From JBDROU01 sp043809745 [NCBI: bacterium] (GTDB lineage Bacteria; Elusimicrobiota; JBDRMW01), in assembly GCA_043809745.1 (NCBI GenBank), contig JBDROU010000073.1, positions 106,967-170,966 of the forward strand: a DNA stretch of 64,000 nucleotides. The letters are read 5' to 3'. A model generated the notes under the pieces. It was given only the letters and a program-made list of their open reading frames with translations. It was not told the origin of the DNA and ran no database searches. Below, one piece after another: positions 43,328 to 52,965 of this stretch. Position 1 is the first letter of the stretch. Each line of letters begins with the position of its first letter. A program made the translations under genes and the position numbers.

Positions 43328-44683
43328 ATGTATAAAAGCAGAAAATTTAAAATTATTGAAAAACATCTTAAAGAGCAAAATTTCGAGAAGATTAAAGAAT
43401 TGATTAACAGATTTCATCCTTCCGATTCAGCTATAATCATTTCGTCCCTTTCTGATCAAGAAATTCCGCAGCTTATACGCATCATTGACTATGAAAAAAA
43501 CGCCAGCATATACGAAAAACTCGATCCGGAAATTCAGCTAAAAATATTCTTTCTGCTAGATATTAAGGAAATTTCAGAGATTGTACAATTAATGAGTTCG
43601 GACAAAATAGCGGATTTGTTAGAAAAACTTCCGGAAAAAGAAGCTGATATGCTTAAAAATCTTATGACTTCTGAAGAAGCAGAGGAAGCATACCAGTTAT
43701 TAAAATATCCAAAGGATAGCGCTGGCGGAATTATGAGTAAGGATTTTATTTATGTAAGGGTGGATCAAACCTTGGGGCAGGTTCTTAAGGTTTTAAAGGG
43801 GGTATTCCCAAAACTAGATGTTCAGCGAGCTAATTACGTTTATGTGGTTGATAAAGATAAAAAACTTGCAGGGGTTTTACAGATGAGAGATTTGGTCGTT
43901 AAGGATGCCAAGCTGAATGTCCAAGAAGTTATGCGCACCTCGTTGATAACCGTTGATGTGGAAATGGACCAGGAGTCTGTAGTGCATGTGTTTAAGAAGT
44001 ATAATCTGCTTGCATTGCCTGTAATTGATATGGATAAGAGGATGCTTGGAATTATCACCGCTGATAGTGTAATAGATGTATTAGATAAAGAGGCCAGCGA
44101 GGATATGCTGAAGCTAAGCGGTATTCCGGGCGGTGAGGAAAGCCATGATATGTCTATTTTTTATGTTATGAAAAGAAGGCTGAAATGGCTTAGCATCAAT
44201 ATATTGTTAAATGTGCTTGCTGCCAGTATAATAGCCTTCTACCAGAACACTCTGCAAGCAGTTATTGCTTTAGCGGTCTTTTTACCAATAATCTCTGACA
44301 TGAGCGGGTGTTCCGGTATGCAAGCGGTTGTTATCAGCGTAAGGGAACTGGCTTTAGGTAAAATTGACTCAAGTGATTTTAAGAAGATACTATTACGGGA
44401 GCTTTTTATTGGATTTATTAACGGTTTGGCACTTGGTTTGCAAATAGGCGCTGTTGCTTTTTTCTGGAAGCGTATCCCAGGTTTAGGTCTGGTAGTAGCT
44501 TTAGCTTTGTGGATTAATACTACACTTTCCGTTTGTTTAGGCAGTATGCTGCCGCTTATTCTTAAGAAACTTAAAATCGATCCTGCGATTGCTTCCGGCC
44601 CAGTTTTAACTACAATTACAGATATGATGGGTTTCTTTTTAGTTCTGTTCTTAGCAACAAAATTTTTATGGCTTTTAGTTTGA
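43328..44683 (+). CDS. mgtE: MgtE-family magnesium transporter
   Basis: A 451-residue magnesium channel. The N-terminal superhelical domain (about 20-125) has ISSLSDQEIPQLIR and LPEKEADMLKNLMTSEEAEE. Two CBS domains (about 135-255) follow, with PKDSAGGIMSKDF and VMRTSLITVDVEMDQ, sensing cytosolic magnesium. Five membrane helices fill 285-451, with LPIISDMSGCSGMQAVVISVRELALG in place of the usual GGNAGSQ filter block (split as SDMSGCSGMQA and VVISVRELALG). Start ATG lies two bases after the phosphatase gene. The filter variation is noted; the architecture is standard. Confidence 0.92.
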   Translation: MYKSRKFKIIEKHLKEQNFEKIKELINRFHPSDSAIIISSLSDQEIPQLIRIIDYEKNASIYEKLDPEIQLKIFFLLDIKEISEIVQLMSSDKIADLLEKLPEKEADMLKNLMTSEEAEEAYQLLKYPKDSAGGIMSKDFIYVRVDQTLGQVLKVLKGVFPKLDVQRANYVYVVDKDKKLAGVLQMRDLVVKDAKLNVQEVMRTSLITVDVEMDQESVVHVFKKYNLLALPVIDMDKRMLGIITADSVIDVLDKEASEDMLKLSGIPGGEESHDMSIFYVMKRRLKWLSINILLNVLAASIIAFYQNTLQAVIALAVFLPIISDMSGCSGMQAVVISVRELALGKIDSSDFKKILLRELFIGFINGLALGLQIGAVAFFWKRIPGLGLVVALALWINTTLSVCLGSMLPLILKKLKIDPAIASGPVLTTITDMMGFFLVLFLATKFLWLLV

Positions 44684-44738
44684 GAAATCTTAATTTAGAC
44701 CTACCAGATAGTACTCGTATAAAATGATCAAATATTGC

Positions 44739-44790
44739 CCTTCGACAAGCTCAGGATCAAAACTACGCAAAAGATTTTTTGAGCGATCTC
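44739..44790. repeat. REP-like element, second copy
   Basis: CCTTCGACAAGCTCAGG at 44739-44755 is the reverse complement of the core of the element at 14398-14415 with a few changes. GATTTTTTGAGCGATCTC at 44773-44790 matches its right arm (16 of 18 positions). It lies in the 257-base gap between mgtE and the kinase gene. Confidence 0.6.
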
Positions 44791-44873
44791 GCTGCAGATA
44801 GTAAAAAAGAAACACTGGCATTTCGCGGAAATTCCACTATAATTGTATTGTAATTAATATGTATATACAAACT

Positions 44874-44895
44874 GTTGTAAAAGTAGCATTACAAC
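44874..44895. promoter_or_regulatory. Inverted repeat upstream of the kinase gene
   Basis: GTTGTAA at 44874-44880 and TTACAAC at 44889-44895 are perfect 7-base inverted arms separated by 8 bases, 45 bases before the kinase ATG. TTGTAT and ATACAA half-sites lie just upstream at about 44846-44870. It could be an operator; no clean -35/-10 pair was identified. Confidence 0.4.
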
Positions 44896-44940
44896 GTAGT
44901 AGTTCATGCAGAGAATATTTCGGTTATAAAGGTGATTGAA

Positions 44941-47900
44941 ATGGAAAGGCTTATATTAGAAACAGGTGAACTGATAAACGACAGATACTTAATTCAGTCC
45001 AAATTGGGCGAAGGCGGTATGAGTGTGGTATACAAGGTTGAAGACATAAAAAATACCGTACAATTAGCAATGAAACTTTTGAAGCCGAATATAATGTCTT
45101 CTTCGGTAGAAGACGTAATAAGATTTAAGCAGGAGATGAAGCTTATCAGCGCTCTAAAACATGAAAATTTATTGATGTTGCACGGTGTAGGCGAATATAA
45201 AAATATACCCTATTTAATAACTGAATTAGTAGAAGAAAAAAGGCTTGAAGAGTTATTGGATGTAGAGGTGTTAAAAATTGACCAGATTCTTAACATAATG
45301 ATACAACTTGCGGAAGTCCTGAAATATGTTCACAGTAAAGGTATTATTCACAGGGACATAAAACCAACTAACATAATAATCGGAAAATCAAAAAATGAAT
45401 ATAAAGTAAAATTAATCGACTTCGGCATTGCCTTAATGATGGAATTAGGAGCAATACACAAAGTAGAGCAGGTTGTGGGTACATTCGGGTATATGTCGCC
45501 TGAGACAATGGGTATTGTCAACAGGCGAGTTGATGAACGCAGCGATCTTTATTCACTCGGAATAATTTTTTACAAACTTATAACAGGAGAGCTTCCATTT
45601 AAAGCGAAAGAAATCAGCAAATTGCTGCATTCCCAAGCAGCGGTTGTGCCAAGAAGACCAGCAGAATTAAGAAAAGGCGTCCATAAAACTATAGATGACA
45701 TAGTTATGCAACTATTGTATAAAGAACCAGAATTAAGATATCAGAGCGCTGCCGGTTTACTGCACGATTTGAAAAGATTCAAAAGCGGAGAGGAGAATTT
45801 TGTTGTTGGGGAAAAGGATCAAAAAGTCAAGTTAAGTTATCAGACAAGGCTGGTCGGCAGAGAAGCAGAAATAGAAAAAATAAAAAAAATATATCAAAGA
45901 GCCAGGGTGTCCAGAGGATCAATATGTTTAATTGGAGGTGAATCCGGCATAGGTAAGAGCAGGTTAGGAGATGAGCTAAAAACTTATACATATACAGACG
46001 GAGGTGTATTTATAAGCGGAAGATGTATAGAGCAAGAAAACATGGTGTCGTTTCAACCTTTCAGAGACGCTATAAATGAATACATCAGCGTATTAGATCG
46101 GTTGGACATAGAAGATAGAGAACTAGAAATTAGTAGAATAAAAAATGTGCTTGGTAATTTAACTGAAATAATAGTCAAACTTAATCCGCGTTTAAGCTCA
46201 TTATTCGGCAAGGTTGAAAAATTAGAGCCGTTGGCACCCGAGCGCGAGGGCAGGCGTTTATTAATGACTGTTTCGATTTTTTTTCGTAATCTGATTCCGC
46301 AAGAAATGGGTCCCTGCGTTTTGTTTCTTGATGATCTGCAGTGGGCGGATAAAAGCAGTTTAAATCTTTTAAGCGAGCTCTCTGAAGAAATCGGAAATTC
46401 AAATCTGCTGATATTTGGAACTTATCGAAACAATGAGGTCGGTGAAGATCACCCACTTGCAATAATTAAAAATAAAGCAAAGCAGAAGGACTATTCTTTA
46501 GAAGACATAATGCTAAATCCATTTCATCACGAACAACTCAATGAGGTGACAGCGGCGATTTTGGGTGTAGAACCGCACACGACTCATAATCTTACTTATT
46601 ACCTTATACAGAAATCTAACGGCAATCCGTTCTTTGCTATAACACTTTTAAGGGGAATAGTAGAGCAGGGCTGCATCAGCTGGAAACAGGGTGTTTGGGA
46701 GGAAGATTGGGAACATATTAATAGCGTAAATGTATCCGCCAACATGGTTGATATTGTGCTTATGCGAGTTAAAAATATTGGCCAGGAATTGGATAATTTA
46801 TTGCGAATAGCATCAGCAATAGGCATGGAAATAGATATTAATGCGTTATTTTTGCTTGCTGAAACCAGTAAAGAGGAAGTGGTTAGGCAGGTCAATGAAG
46901 CGGTTGACATTCAGCTGTTGGAATGGTCAAAGAAAGAAAAAAGTAAATTAATTTTTGTCCATGAGCGGATAAAAGCAGCGTTTTACAAAAAAATGGAAGA
47001 TTGGAAAAAACGTCAATATCATCTTAAAATAGCAGAGTTTTATGAAAAAAAGAATCAGGGTAAGGAAAAAGAATGTGTGTTTGAGCTTGTTCATCACTAT
47101 CTTGAAGGTGATAATAAGGATAAAGTGCTTGAATATGCGGTGTTGGCAGCTGAAAAATCTAGAGAAGATTTTGCGCATGAAAATTCACTGCATTACTATA
47201 AGTTAGTGATACAGATATTAGAAGAGCAAGGAAGGGCTAGATGTCATGCCTGGATGAAAGCAAAAGAAGGCATTGTTGAAGTATACCTGCTAATAGGTAG
47301 AAATGATGAGGCTATAGAGGTTTCCGAAACTCTCTTAAATTTGGAACAGAGTATTTTAGAAAAAGCCAGAATATACAGCACTATAGCGACAGCGTATTAT
47401 AAAAAAGGGGATTGGCAGCATTGTGAAGATAGTTCCGCAAAGGGATTGGAATTATTGGATGATAATCTGCCAAGAAGCAGGTCGGGGATTGCAATACCTA
47501 TGTTGAAGGAATTATTGATACATTTTATACATTCAATTGCGCCAAAGTATTATTACCGGAGAAAAAAACAAATAAAGCCGGAGGATATAGTAAAATCAGG
47601 TATTTATCTATGTTTAACATGGATGTTCATATTAACTGATACGACTAGACTAGCATATGTTATGTTAAAGAGTATGAACTTGTCAGAGTCAAATTTGGGG
47701 CTTTCTAAAGAATTAGTGAATACAAATGTAGCATATGGATTTATGATTGGAGCGGTTTCATTTTTTTCAAGAGCAATCAAAGTATTAAAAAGAACTCTTG
47801 AAATAAAAAAAGAATTGCATACCGAATTCGACATTTCTAGGGCCATAACGGCTTTGGGTTATATGTATCTTTGGAATGGCGATTATAAATTGTCTTTGGA

Positions 47901-49809
47901 CTATTTGATTAAGGCTAAAGAAAACTACGAAAGAATAGGAGATGTCTGGGAATTGGCTCAAAATCTTATCGGGTTGGGTCATGTGTACAGATATCTGGGT
48001 GAATATGAAAAGAGTATAGATATATATAAGACAAGAGAACAAATATGTGAAAAAATAAAAGATGAACATGGAGTGCTTGGAGCCATAGCAATGACCGGCT
48101 GCTGTTATATGGAACAAGGAAAGTTCAGAGAGGCAGAAAATTTATTAGAAACATCCTTAAAACAGAGTGAATATTTAGATGATTTTATAGCTATCTGCTA
48201 CAGCAAAATGTATCTTGGCTATTTGGCGATAGAAAAACAGGATTACCCAAAGGCAATACATTTTTTGGAAGGAGCAAGAAAAGTATTCTTTGAAAATTCA
48301 TTTGTAAGGGATGTTGTGATTGAGCTTTTTGCGCACCTGGCGGAAGCTTATTTAGAGGATTACAAAATTAGGAGCATCGGGTATGGAATAAAAGAAAACA
48401 AAGATAAGCTTCTGGAAATTAAGAAGGCCTGCAGGGAATCCTTAAAGAAAACCAGCAGATGGATTAACCATAGAGGGGCTGCTTTACGCGTTATGGCAAA
48501 GTATTATTCGCTAACTAATAATAGAAAAAAAGCAGAGAAGTATTTTCTTAAAAGTATTATTCATTCAAGAATATTAAACAAGAGATACGAATTAGGCAGG
48601 AGTTATTATGAATATGGGCAGTTCCTCAAATTCACCGGTAATCATAAAGATGCGCTCAGGGAATGGAAGAATGCTCTCTGGGTGTTCAAAGAAATAGGAG
48701 CATCATTATATGTTCAACGATGTCAGAAACATATCGGATCAGAAAAAGAGGCGGATATAAATGAAAAATTTGGTCCCAGACAGAGATTAAGAACCGAGAA
48801 AAGAATGTCTGCGGTTTTGGAGGCAAGCAGAATATTGAGCTCAATTCTTAATTTAGATGAATTATTAGAAAAAATAATGGATTATACCGTTGAATCTGTC
48901 GGCGCGGAAAGGGGCATCTTATATTTATATCCTCAGCATTCTCAGGAAAGAGAAAATCAAAGGCTCGAAATAAGGGTTGTGCGCAATGTTGAGAGAGCCG
49001 AACTTGAAGGCGAGGTTTTAAGAACCAGCAAAAGCATAATTGCTAAGGTTGAGAGGGAGATGAAACCATTGCTTATACAAGATGCTTCTCAGGATGAACT
49101 GTTGAAGTCGCAGGCAAGCGTTGTAAAATCAGGATTAAAATCTGTGATGTGCGCGCCTATTTTTCTTAAGGATAAATTATTCGGCATTATTTACATTGAC
49201 AATCATTTGATCAGCGGGTTATTTACGGAGGAAGATTTGTGGGTTTTAACCGTTATCTCTAATCAAGCGGCCATATCAATTCAGAATGCGCATTTGTATG
49301 AGGAAGCTATTAAAGATGGATTAACAGGATTGTATACCCATTCTTTCTTTATTAATTATTTAAAAAGACAGGTTTTCGAAGCAATAAGATTCAGTAAGAA
49401 AATAAGCCTTCTGATTATAGATATTGACTATTTCAAAAAATTGAATGACACGTATGGTCATCAATGCGGCGATGCGGTATTAAAAAATGTTTCTCAAATA
49501 ATTACTGATAAAATAAGAAGATCAGATATAGCAGCTAGGTATGGAGGCGATGAATTTGTGGTAATCCTTTCCGAAACAGATATTAATGGCGCGAAAATTA
49601 TTGCTGATAAGCTAAGAAAGGAAGTTGAAGAGCAAAAGCTACTTCTTACAAACCAAGAAACGATGGAGAACTTAACATCAACTATAACAATCGGTGCCGC
49701 AGAATTGCAAAAGGGCGATGATGAGATCCAGCTGATCGAAAAGGCCGATAAAGCATTGTATAAAGCCAAACAATCCGGAAGAAATTGTGTAAGAATCTAT
49801 AATCAATAA
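44941..49809 (+). CDS. Giant Ser/Thr kinase with AAA ATPase, TPR array, GAF and GGDEF domains
   Basis: A 1,622-residue cytoplasmic signal integrator. The protein kinase domain (about 15-275) is complete: GEGGMSVVY near 23, Lys in LAMKLL near 43, HRDIKPTN near 136, DFG in LIDFGIAL near 159, and SPETMG. An AAA/STAND-type ATPase (310-600) has GGESGIGKSR near 331 and LFLDDLQWAD near 460. A long helical TPR region (730-1280) follows, then a GAF domain (about 1290-1450, with APIFLKDKLFGIIYIDNH), and an intact GGDEF domain (YGGDEFVVIL near 1535) with DIDYFKKLNDTYGHQCGD. All catalytic residues look active. It could couple protein phosphorylation to cyclic-di-GMP production. ATG 44941 has AAAGGTG upstream. 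Similar kinase-ATPase proteins usually end in a histidine kinase instead. Confidence 0.9.
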   Translation: MERLILETGELINDRYLIQSKLGEGGMSVVYKVEDIKNTVQLAMKLLKPNIMSSSVEDVIRFKQEMKLISALKHENLLMLHGVGEYKNIPYLITELVEEKRLEELLDVEVLKIDQILNIMIQLAEVLKYVHSKGIIHRDIKPTNIIIGKSKNEYKVKLIDFGIALMMELGAIHKVEQVVGTFGYMSPETMGIVNRRVDERSDLYSLGIIFYKLITGELPFKAKEISKLLHSQAAVVPRRPAELRKGVHKTIDDIVMQLLYKEPELRYQSAAGLLHDLKRFKSGEENFVVGEKDQKVKLSYQTRLVGREAEIEKIKKIYQRARVSRGSICLIGGESGIGKSRLGDELKTYTYTDGGVFISGRCIEQENMVSFQPFRDAINEYISVLDRLDIEDRELEISRIKNVLGNLTEIIVKLNPRLSSLFGKVEKLEPLAPEREGRRLLMTVSIFFRNLIPQEMGPCVLFLDDLQWADKSSLNLLSELSEEIGNSNLLIFGTYRNNEVGEDHPLAIIKNKAKQKDYSLEDIMLNPFHHEQLNEVTAAILGVEPHTTHNLTYYLIQKSNGNPFFAITLLRGIVEQGCISWKQGVWEEDWEHINSVNVSANMVDIVLMRVKNIGQELDNLLRIASAIGMEIDINALFLLAETSKEEVVRQVNEAVDIQLLEWSKKEKSKLIFVHERIKAAFYKKMEDWKKRQYHLKIAEFYEKKNQGKEKECVFELVHHYLEGDNKDKVLEYAVLAAEKSREDFAHENSLHYYKLVIQILEEQGRARCHAWMKAKEGIVEVYLLIGRNDEAIEVSETLLNLEQSILEKARIYSTIATAYYKKGDWQHCEDSSAKGLELLDDNLPRSRSGIAIPMLKELLIHFIHSIAPKYYYRRKKQIKPEDIVKSGIYLCLTWMFILTDTTRLAYVMLKSMNLSESNLGLSKELVNTNVAYGFMIGAVSFFSRAIKVLKRTLEIKKELHTEFDISRAITALGYMYLWNGDYKLSLDYLIKAKENYERIGDVWELAQNLIGLGHVYRYLGEYEKSIDIYKTREQICEKIKDEHGVLGAIAMTGCCYMEQGKFREAENLLETSLKQSEYLDDFIAICYSKMYLGYLAIEKQDYPKAIHFLEGARKVFFENSFVRDVVIELFAHLAEAYLEDYKIRSIGYGIKENKDKLLEIKKACRESLKKTSRWINHRGAALRVMAKYYSLTNNRKKAEKYFLKSIIHSRILNKRYELGRSYYEYGQFLKFTGNHKDALREWKNALWVFKEIGASLYVQRCQKHIGSEKEADINEKFGPRQRLRTEKRMSAVLEASRILSSILNLDELLEKIMDYTVESVGAERGILYLYPQHSQERENQRLEIRVVRNVERAELEGEVLRTSKSIIAKVEREMKPLLIQDASQDELLKSQASVVKSGLKSVMCAPIFLKDKLFGIIYIDNHLISGLFTEEDLWVLTVISNQAAISIQNAHLYEEAIKDGLTGLYTHSFFINYLKRQVFEAIRFSKKISLLIIDIDYFKKLNDTYGHQCGDAVLKNVSQIITDKIRRSDIAARYGGDEFVVILSETDINGAKIIADKLRKEVEEQKLLLTNQETMENLTSTITIGAAELQKGDDEIQLIEKADKALYKAKQSGRNCVRIYNQ

Positions 49810-49933
49810 TGATTAATATCTCTTGCCAAATTGGTGACTTTTAAATCAATATTTTTTTTGAATATACATAGCTGACGGTTTTCCATATTCATTTCTAATG
49901 CAGGAATTGATCAACAGTAATGCTGTTTTTAGT

Positions 49934-49962
49934 TTGAATCTTCCACTTAATTTATATATAAT
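49934..49962 (+). promoter_or_regulatory. Promoter of the CNBD gene
   Basis: TTGAAT at 49934-49939 and consensus TATAAT at 49957-49962 with a 17-base spacer. The ATG is at 49993 and is preceded by GAGG at 49982-49985. Confidence 0.7.
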
Positions 49963-49992
49963 GAGAGAAAATGTGCTTTTTGAGGTTTATTT

Positions 49993-50433
49993 ATGAATGA
50001 TTATTTTAAAACCTGCAAAGTGTTTGAAAAGTTTTCAGATGCAGAGCGTGAGTTGTTAAGTAATTCGTTCGTGAAACAGGAGCTGAAAAAAGGTGAAATA
50101 CTCTTTAAGGAAAACGATATTGGTGATTCGGTTTATTTTATTGAAGCTGGAATGATAAAAATCTCTAAAATGACGGGTGGGAATGAAAATACCATACTTG
50201 CTATATATAAAAAAGATGATATATTTGGGGAAATGGCGCTTTTCAACATAATACCTCGTTATGCTAACGCGGAGGCATTGGCGAATTCAACCGTGCACTT
50301 TTTGAAAAAAGCAGTTTTTCAAAGTATTAGAGAATCAAGCCAGAAAACAGCTTTAATGGTCATGGATATTATTCTTGAATCGTTAGCATTGAGATTAAGA
50401 AAAATAACAGACCGAATGTATGGGATTTATTAA
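49993..50433 (+). CDS. Stand-alone cyclic-nucleotide-binding domain protein
   Basis: A 146-residue protein containing only a CNBD (about residues 8-125) and a C-terminal helix. The phosphate-binding cassette reads FGEMALFNIIPRYANAEAL near 74-92, with the conserved Glu and Arg of the cAMP-binding consensus. No helix-turn-helix domain follows, unlike Crp/Fnr regulators, so it does not bind DNA directly. It has its own promoter and lies 183 bases after the giant kinase gene. It may sense a cyclic nucleotide and act by protein contact. Ligand unknown. Confidence 0.88.
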   Translation: MNDYFKTCKVFEKFSDAERELLSNSFVKQELKKGEILFKENDIGDSVYFIEAGMIKISKMTGGNENTILAIYKKDDIFGEMALFNIIPRYANAEALANSTVHFLKKAVFQSIRESSQKTALMVMDIILESLALRLRKITDRMYGIY

Positions 50434-50480
50434 ATATAGTAATTATACATCAAAGGTTCTAATCTTAGAAACTTTTTTAA

Positions 50481-50560
50481 TGCCGGAACTTGAATTGGTG
50501 AAGCCGAACCCCAGAACCATTAATTTTGGCTCTTGGTTCCCCGATTTTGAAGCTCTGGCA
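50481..50560. repeat. 80-base imperfect palindrome between CNBD and glycosidase genes
   Basis: TGCCGGAACTTGAA at 50481-50494 pairs with TTGAAGCTCTGGCA at 50547-50560 (11 of 14 positions). Inner blocks with GAACC and GGTTC repeats and an AATT centre extend the symmetry. It is more GC-rich than the flanks and has no T-tract. It could be a small MITE-like element or an RNA structure in the leader of the next gene. Confidence 0.45.
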
Positions 50561-50599
50561 TTTTGAACTTATAGGTATGTTTTTAAAAAAGGCGGACCC

Positions 50600-52522
50600 A
50601 TGTTTGAAAATAAGCGTTTTTTTATTGTTTTATTAATCTCAGTTATTTCATTTTCGCTTTTATCGGTAAATGCCGAAAGCAGAAAAGATAAAGATGTTGG
50701 CAATAGAAGCAAAGCTAATAGCTCTAATCATGAACTATCCATTAAATATTTTGGAACTGAAAAAATTATTGATTATGAAAAATATGGAAAATTCAAAGGT
50801 ACTGGGACGGATAATTACAAGTATGCGATTGACGATATAATTGGGCTGAAAAGAGCTGCTGGTACAGGCATCTATCCTGACAGTATTAGCGTGTTTAAAG
50901 AGCCGTTATATAAAAAGTTGAAAAAGGAAAAGTCATTATCGGGCGATAAGTGGGATTTTATTCATTCAGATAATTATGCGGCAAATATTTATAAATGGGC
51001 TTCATGTGAGGATGAAGATATTGAAGGAGTTAAGCAGTGGTTTACTGCATTTGCTTTGGAGCGCGCAGGCTTGTTGGATCACGCAATAAAGGCATATTAT
51101 GCTATTATTGTTCATTTCCCAAAAAGTGTGGGTTGGACATTTTTTAATACTCCATGGTACCAGGGAAGAGCTGCTGTTGATAAAGTAGATTTGCTTTGCA
51201 GGCAAAATCCTAAATTGGGCATGAAACTTGTGGATTGCGAAATAAAAATAATAAATGGATATAATAATGAAACAGGAGACGATATATTCTATGTCAGGCC
51301 TGGGAAGCTTATCAAGGTTGATCCTGAACAGGTATTAGACAAAAGGATTAATCTTAGCAGTCTGACTGAAGTAAGAAAGATTGGGAGATCTGATGTGCAG
51401 CTGATTAAGTATAATAATAACCACTGGCAGTTAATACTTAATAACAAACCATTTGTTGTGAAGGCTGTTGCATATTCTCCTAATAAGGTAGGATTATCCC
51501 CTGATTCAAGTACATTAACGCCGCACAAAGATTATATGAAAGATGATTATAACAGTAATGGCAAAATAGATGGCCCATATGATGCTTGGGTTGATAAGAA
51601 CGGAAATAATCTTCAAGACGAAGATGAAACTGCGGTAGGTGATTTCCGGTTAATGAAGGAGATGGGGGTGAATGCAGTTAGATTATACCATCATGTTTAT
51701 AATAAAGAATTATTAATGGATCTTTATAATAATTACGGAATCATGGCGTTGATAGGTGATTATTTAGGTATGTATTCTGTGGGTTCTGATGCCCCGTTTT
51801 CCACCGGGACAGATTATTCTAATGAAGAATATAGAAAGAATATGGTTGAAAGTGTAAAATCAATGGTAGTGGATAATAAAGATGAACCATATGTTTTAAT
51901 GTGGATATTGGGAAATGAGAATAATTATAGTGCTGATCCGGTTACCTATTACAAGTTCGTTAATGAAGTCGCGAAGATAATAAAAAGTATTGATCCTAAT
52001 CATCCTGTGGCAATATGCAACGGTGATTTCTTATTTCTGGATTTATTTGCCAAATATTGCCCGGATATTGATATTTACGGAACCAACAGTTATAGGGGTA
52101 AGGATGGATTTGGTTTAAGCCTATGGAAAGGTGTCAGTGATTTAGCCGATAAAGCCGTACTTATTACAGAGTATGGATGCCCTGCCTATCATTCTGGTAA
52201 AAGTTTTGAAATAGCTGAGGACGAACAGTCAGAATACCATGAGTTTTGCTGGAAGGATATCATGTACAATACAGCAGGGAGTGGCTACGGAAATTCTATA
52301 GGAGGTGTTGTTTTTGAATGGTGTGATGAATGGTGGAAGAATGGAAATTCCTATAATGCTGATAAGCATGATGAAAAAGGAAAGGTCAAAGGGCCATATC
52401 CGGATGGATGGCTTTATGAGGAGTGGTTAGGTATATGCGGTCAAGGTGATGGTAAAAACAGCCCCTTTTTAAGACATCTGAGAAAAGTATATTACACTTA
52501 CCAAAAAATATGGAATGAATGA
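50600..52522 (+). CDS. Secreted glycosidase with (beta/alpha)8 barrel and calcium-binding loops
   Basis: A 640-residue exported protein. Signal peptide near residues 1-26 (ends VNAES). The first 300 residues are an unassigned helical domain. Then come two calcium loop-like stretches, DYNSNGKID near 315 and DKNGNNLQDED near 330. The C-terminal 300 residues match the catalytic barrel of GH2/GH5-like enzymes: MKEMGVNAVRLYHH near 355, the acid/base glutamate in WILGNENNYS near 436, DIYGTNSYRG near 492, the nucleophile in ITEYGCPAYHSG near 520, and GVVFEWCDEWW. AAGGCGG precedes the ATG. The exact family and substrate cannot be told; a beta-glycosidase on glucan or glycosaminoglycan is an inference. 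Confidence 0.8.
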   Translation: MFENKRFFIVLLISVISFSLLSVNAESRKDKDVGNRSKANSSNHELSIKYFGTEKIIDYEKYGKFKGTGTDNYKYAIDDIIGLKRAAGTGIYPDSISVFKEPLYKKLKKEKSLSGDKWDFIHSDNYAANIYKWASCEDEDIEGVKQWFTAFALERAGLLDHAIKAYYAIIVHFPKSVGWTFFNTPWYQGRAAVDKVDLLCRQNPKLGMKLVDCEIKIINGYNNETGDDIFYVRPGKLIKVDPEQVLDKRINLSSLTEVRKIGRSDVQLIKYNNNHWQLILNNKPFVVKAVAYSPNKVGLSPDSSTLTPHKDYMKDDYNSNGKIDGPYDAWVDKNGNNLQDEDETAVGDFRLMKEMGVNAVRLYHHVYNKELLMDLYNNYGIMALIGDYLGMYSVGSDAPFSTGTDYSNEEYRKNMVESVKSMVVDNKDEPYVLMWILGNENNYSADPVTYYKFVNEVAKIIKSIDPNHPVAICNGDFLFLDLFAKYCPDIDIYGTNSYRGKDGFGLSLWKGVSDLADKAVLITEYGCPAYHSGKSFEIAEDEQSEYHEFCWKDIMYNTAGSGYGNSIGGVVFEWCDEWWKNGNSYNADKHDEKGKVKGPYPDGWLYEEWLGICGQGDGKNSPFLRHLRKVYYTYQKIWNE

Positions 52523-52586
52523 ATATGAGAGATCTCAATATTAATTCTCTTTTTTAATCCTTTAATAAATTGAAGTCCATGCTGAT

Positions 52587-52952
52587 ATGCAAATTGCACT
52601 ACTAATAATTGCTTTCATATTAATAATTGAAGGTGTTATGGAAATAATAGTTCCGGCAAAGATGAGAAATGCTTTAGCTCAGATGTATATGGAAATCCCA
52701 CCTAAAGCTTTGGGCATTCTTTACTGTTTTATAGGAGTAAGTTTGAGCTTTGCTTCTCAATCAATTAGAATAAGAATGATTGGGCTATTAATAGGTGTGT
52801 TATTCTTTTTAGCAGGATTTTTGGTTGTAATTCTGCCTGAGGGAGCGGTAGTTAAAGTATTGGAGAAATTTAGCAAAGCCTCAATAATATTCTTTCGGTT
52901 ATGGGGCATTATGGTTGTCGGAATTGGAGTGTTACTTGTTTTTGCCCGTTAA
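52587..52952 (+). CDS. Small inner membrane protein, DUF2065-like
   Basis: A 121-residue protein with four hydrophobic segments over residues 1-120. The first 60 residues resemble the YjeT/DUF2065 fold (ILIIEGVMEIIVPAKMRNAL followed by a Gly-rich helix). A similar repeat unit seems to form the second half (LLIGVLFFLAGFLVVILPEGAV). Function unknown. It is convergent with the next minus-strand gene with a 13-base gap. Confidence 0.6.
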   Translation: MQIALLIIAFILIIEGVMEIIVPAKMRNALAQMYMEIPPKALGILYCFIGVSLSFASQSIRIRMIGLLIGVLFFLAGFLVVILPEGAVVKVLEKFSKASIIFFRLWGIMVVGIGVLLVFAR

Positions 52953-52965
52953 ATCCTTTTTACGT

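Noticed and set aside
46181-48117. Minus-strand open frames inside the kinase gene
   Set aside because: They lie opposite a continuous multi-domain coding sequence and have no coding signature.
49993-50433. Crp/Fnr transcription factor
   Set aside because: The protein ends after the C-helix; there is no helix-turn-helix domain.
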